Shown piece by piece: positions 34,108 to 34,230 of a DNA stretch of 34,230 nt (its first letter is position 1; every line of letters begins with the position of its first letter). This stretch comes from JBAZZQ01 sp041658725 (GTDB taxonomy: Bacteria > Planctomycetota > Phycisphaerae > JAAYCJ01), in assembly GCA_041658725.1 (NCBI GenBank), contig JBAZZQ010000044.1:1-34230 (forward strand), given 5' to 3'. The position numbers were made by a program, and so were the translations under genes. The notes beneath the pieces were generated by a model. The model saw nothing but the letters and a program-made list of their open reading frames with translations. It was not told the origin of the DNA and made no database searches.

Positions 34108-34230
34108 CCCAACCTTCGCACTTTGCTGATCGAAAAAAATATTTTTCGGCCACGGCGGGGTCGGCAACGCGGTTTCCGGTCGCCAAACCCCTGTGGTGAA
34201 GACCTACCCCCTTGAAGGGGGCGAGGCGAA
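34108..34230. other. unassigned end segment with two hairpins
   Basis: This 123-bp tail has no gene. It contains CGAAAAA/TTTTTCG arms (34131-34137, 34142-34148) and CCCCCTT/AAGGGGG arms (34207-34213, 34215-34221). It is more GC-rich and may belong to another mobile element; I cannot assign it. Confidence 0.3.

Noticed and set aside
34207..34221. CCCCCTT/AAGGGGG hairpin as a terminator
   Set aside because: No U tract follows and no gene ends nearby.

Overview
The window looks like a carbohydrate-degradation island from an anaerobic or marine member of the Planctomycetota (Phycisphaerae-like) or a related PVC lineage such as Lentisphaerota or Kiritimatiellota. The evidence is a PEP-CTERM protein with an RRRR tail, a planctomycete-style pseudopilin (FTLIELLVVVAIIAVLVSIL...), C-terminal dockerin-like half repeats, and many glycosidase-like proteins with URO-D family neighbours. 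No SusC/SusD pair and no sulfatase is visible, so this is not a Bacteroidetes-type PUL. The phylum is an inference; no rRNA or tRNA gene is present.

Layout. (1) Positions 1-138 hold the inward end of an IS630-like element on the minus strand, cut by the window edge. (2) Positions 240-7700 are a five-gene minus-strand operon: an unknown 650-aa protein, an HpaI-type aldolase, a D-2-hydroxyacid dehydrogenase, an (alpha/alpha)-barrel protein and a secreted GH5-like glycosidase. (3) Positions 7701-7979 carry divergent sigma70-like promoters and a perfect 12-bp inverted repeat in front of a LacI-family regulator (7980-8987). (4) Positions 9070-18337 hold six secreted modular proteins built from a shared LamG-like module, an Ig-like module, a dockerin half repeat, a PEP-CTERM tail, a five-bladed propeller and a parallel beta-helix. 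They look like products of local duplication and domain shuffling. (5) Positions 18453-33209 are a tightly packed plus-strand operon: pseudopilin, SGNH esterase, secreted propeller glycosidase, C45/Ntn acyltransferase-like protein, SSS symporter, URO-D-like methyltransferase, cytoplasmic propeller glycosidase, sialate O-acetylesterase-like protein, clan-D-like glycosidase, second URO-D-like protein and an MFS/GPH-type sugar symporter. (6) Positions 33312-34107 are a decayed second IS630-like copy, inverted relative to the left one, followed by 123 bp of unassigned DNA.

Working model (inference). Secreted glycosidases, beta-helix proteins and esterases would deacylate and cut an acylated plant or algal polysaccharide. 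SSS and GPH symporters would import oligomers or monomers. Cytoplasmic glycosidases would finish depolymerisation, and the aldolase and dehydrogenase would process a keto-deoxy or hydroxy sugar acid. The LacI regulator probably controls itself and may control the divergent operon. Unusual parts are the two URO-D/MtaA-type proteins (one with a complete Zn-ligand set, one without), the C45 hydrolase, the modular secreted family, and the inverted IS copies bracketing the whole locus like a composite transposon.
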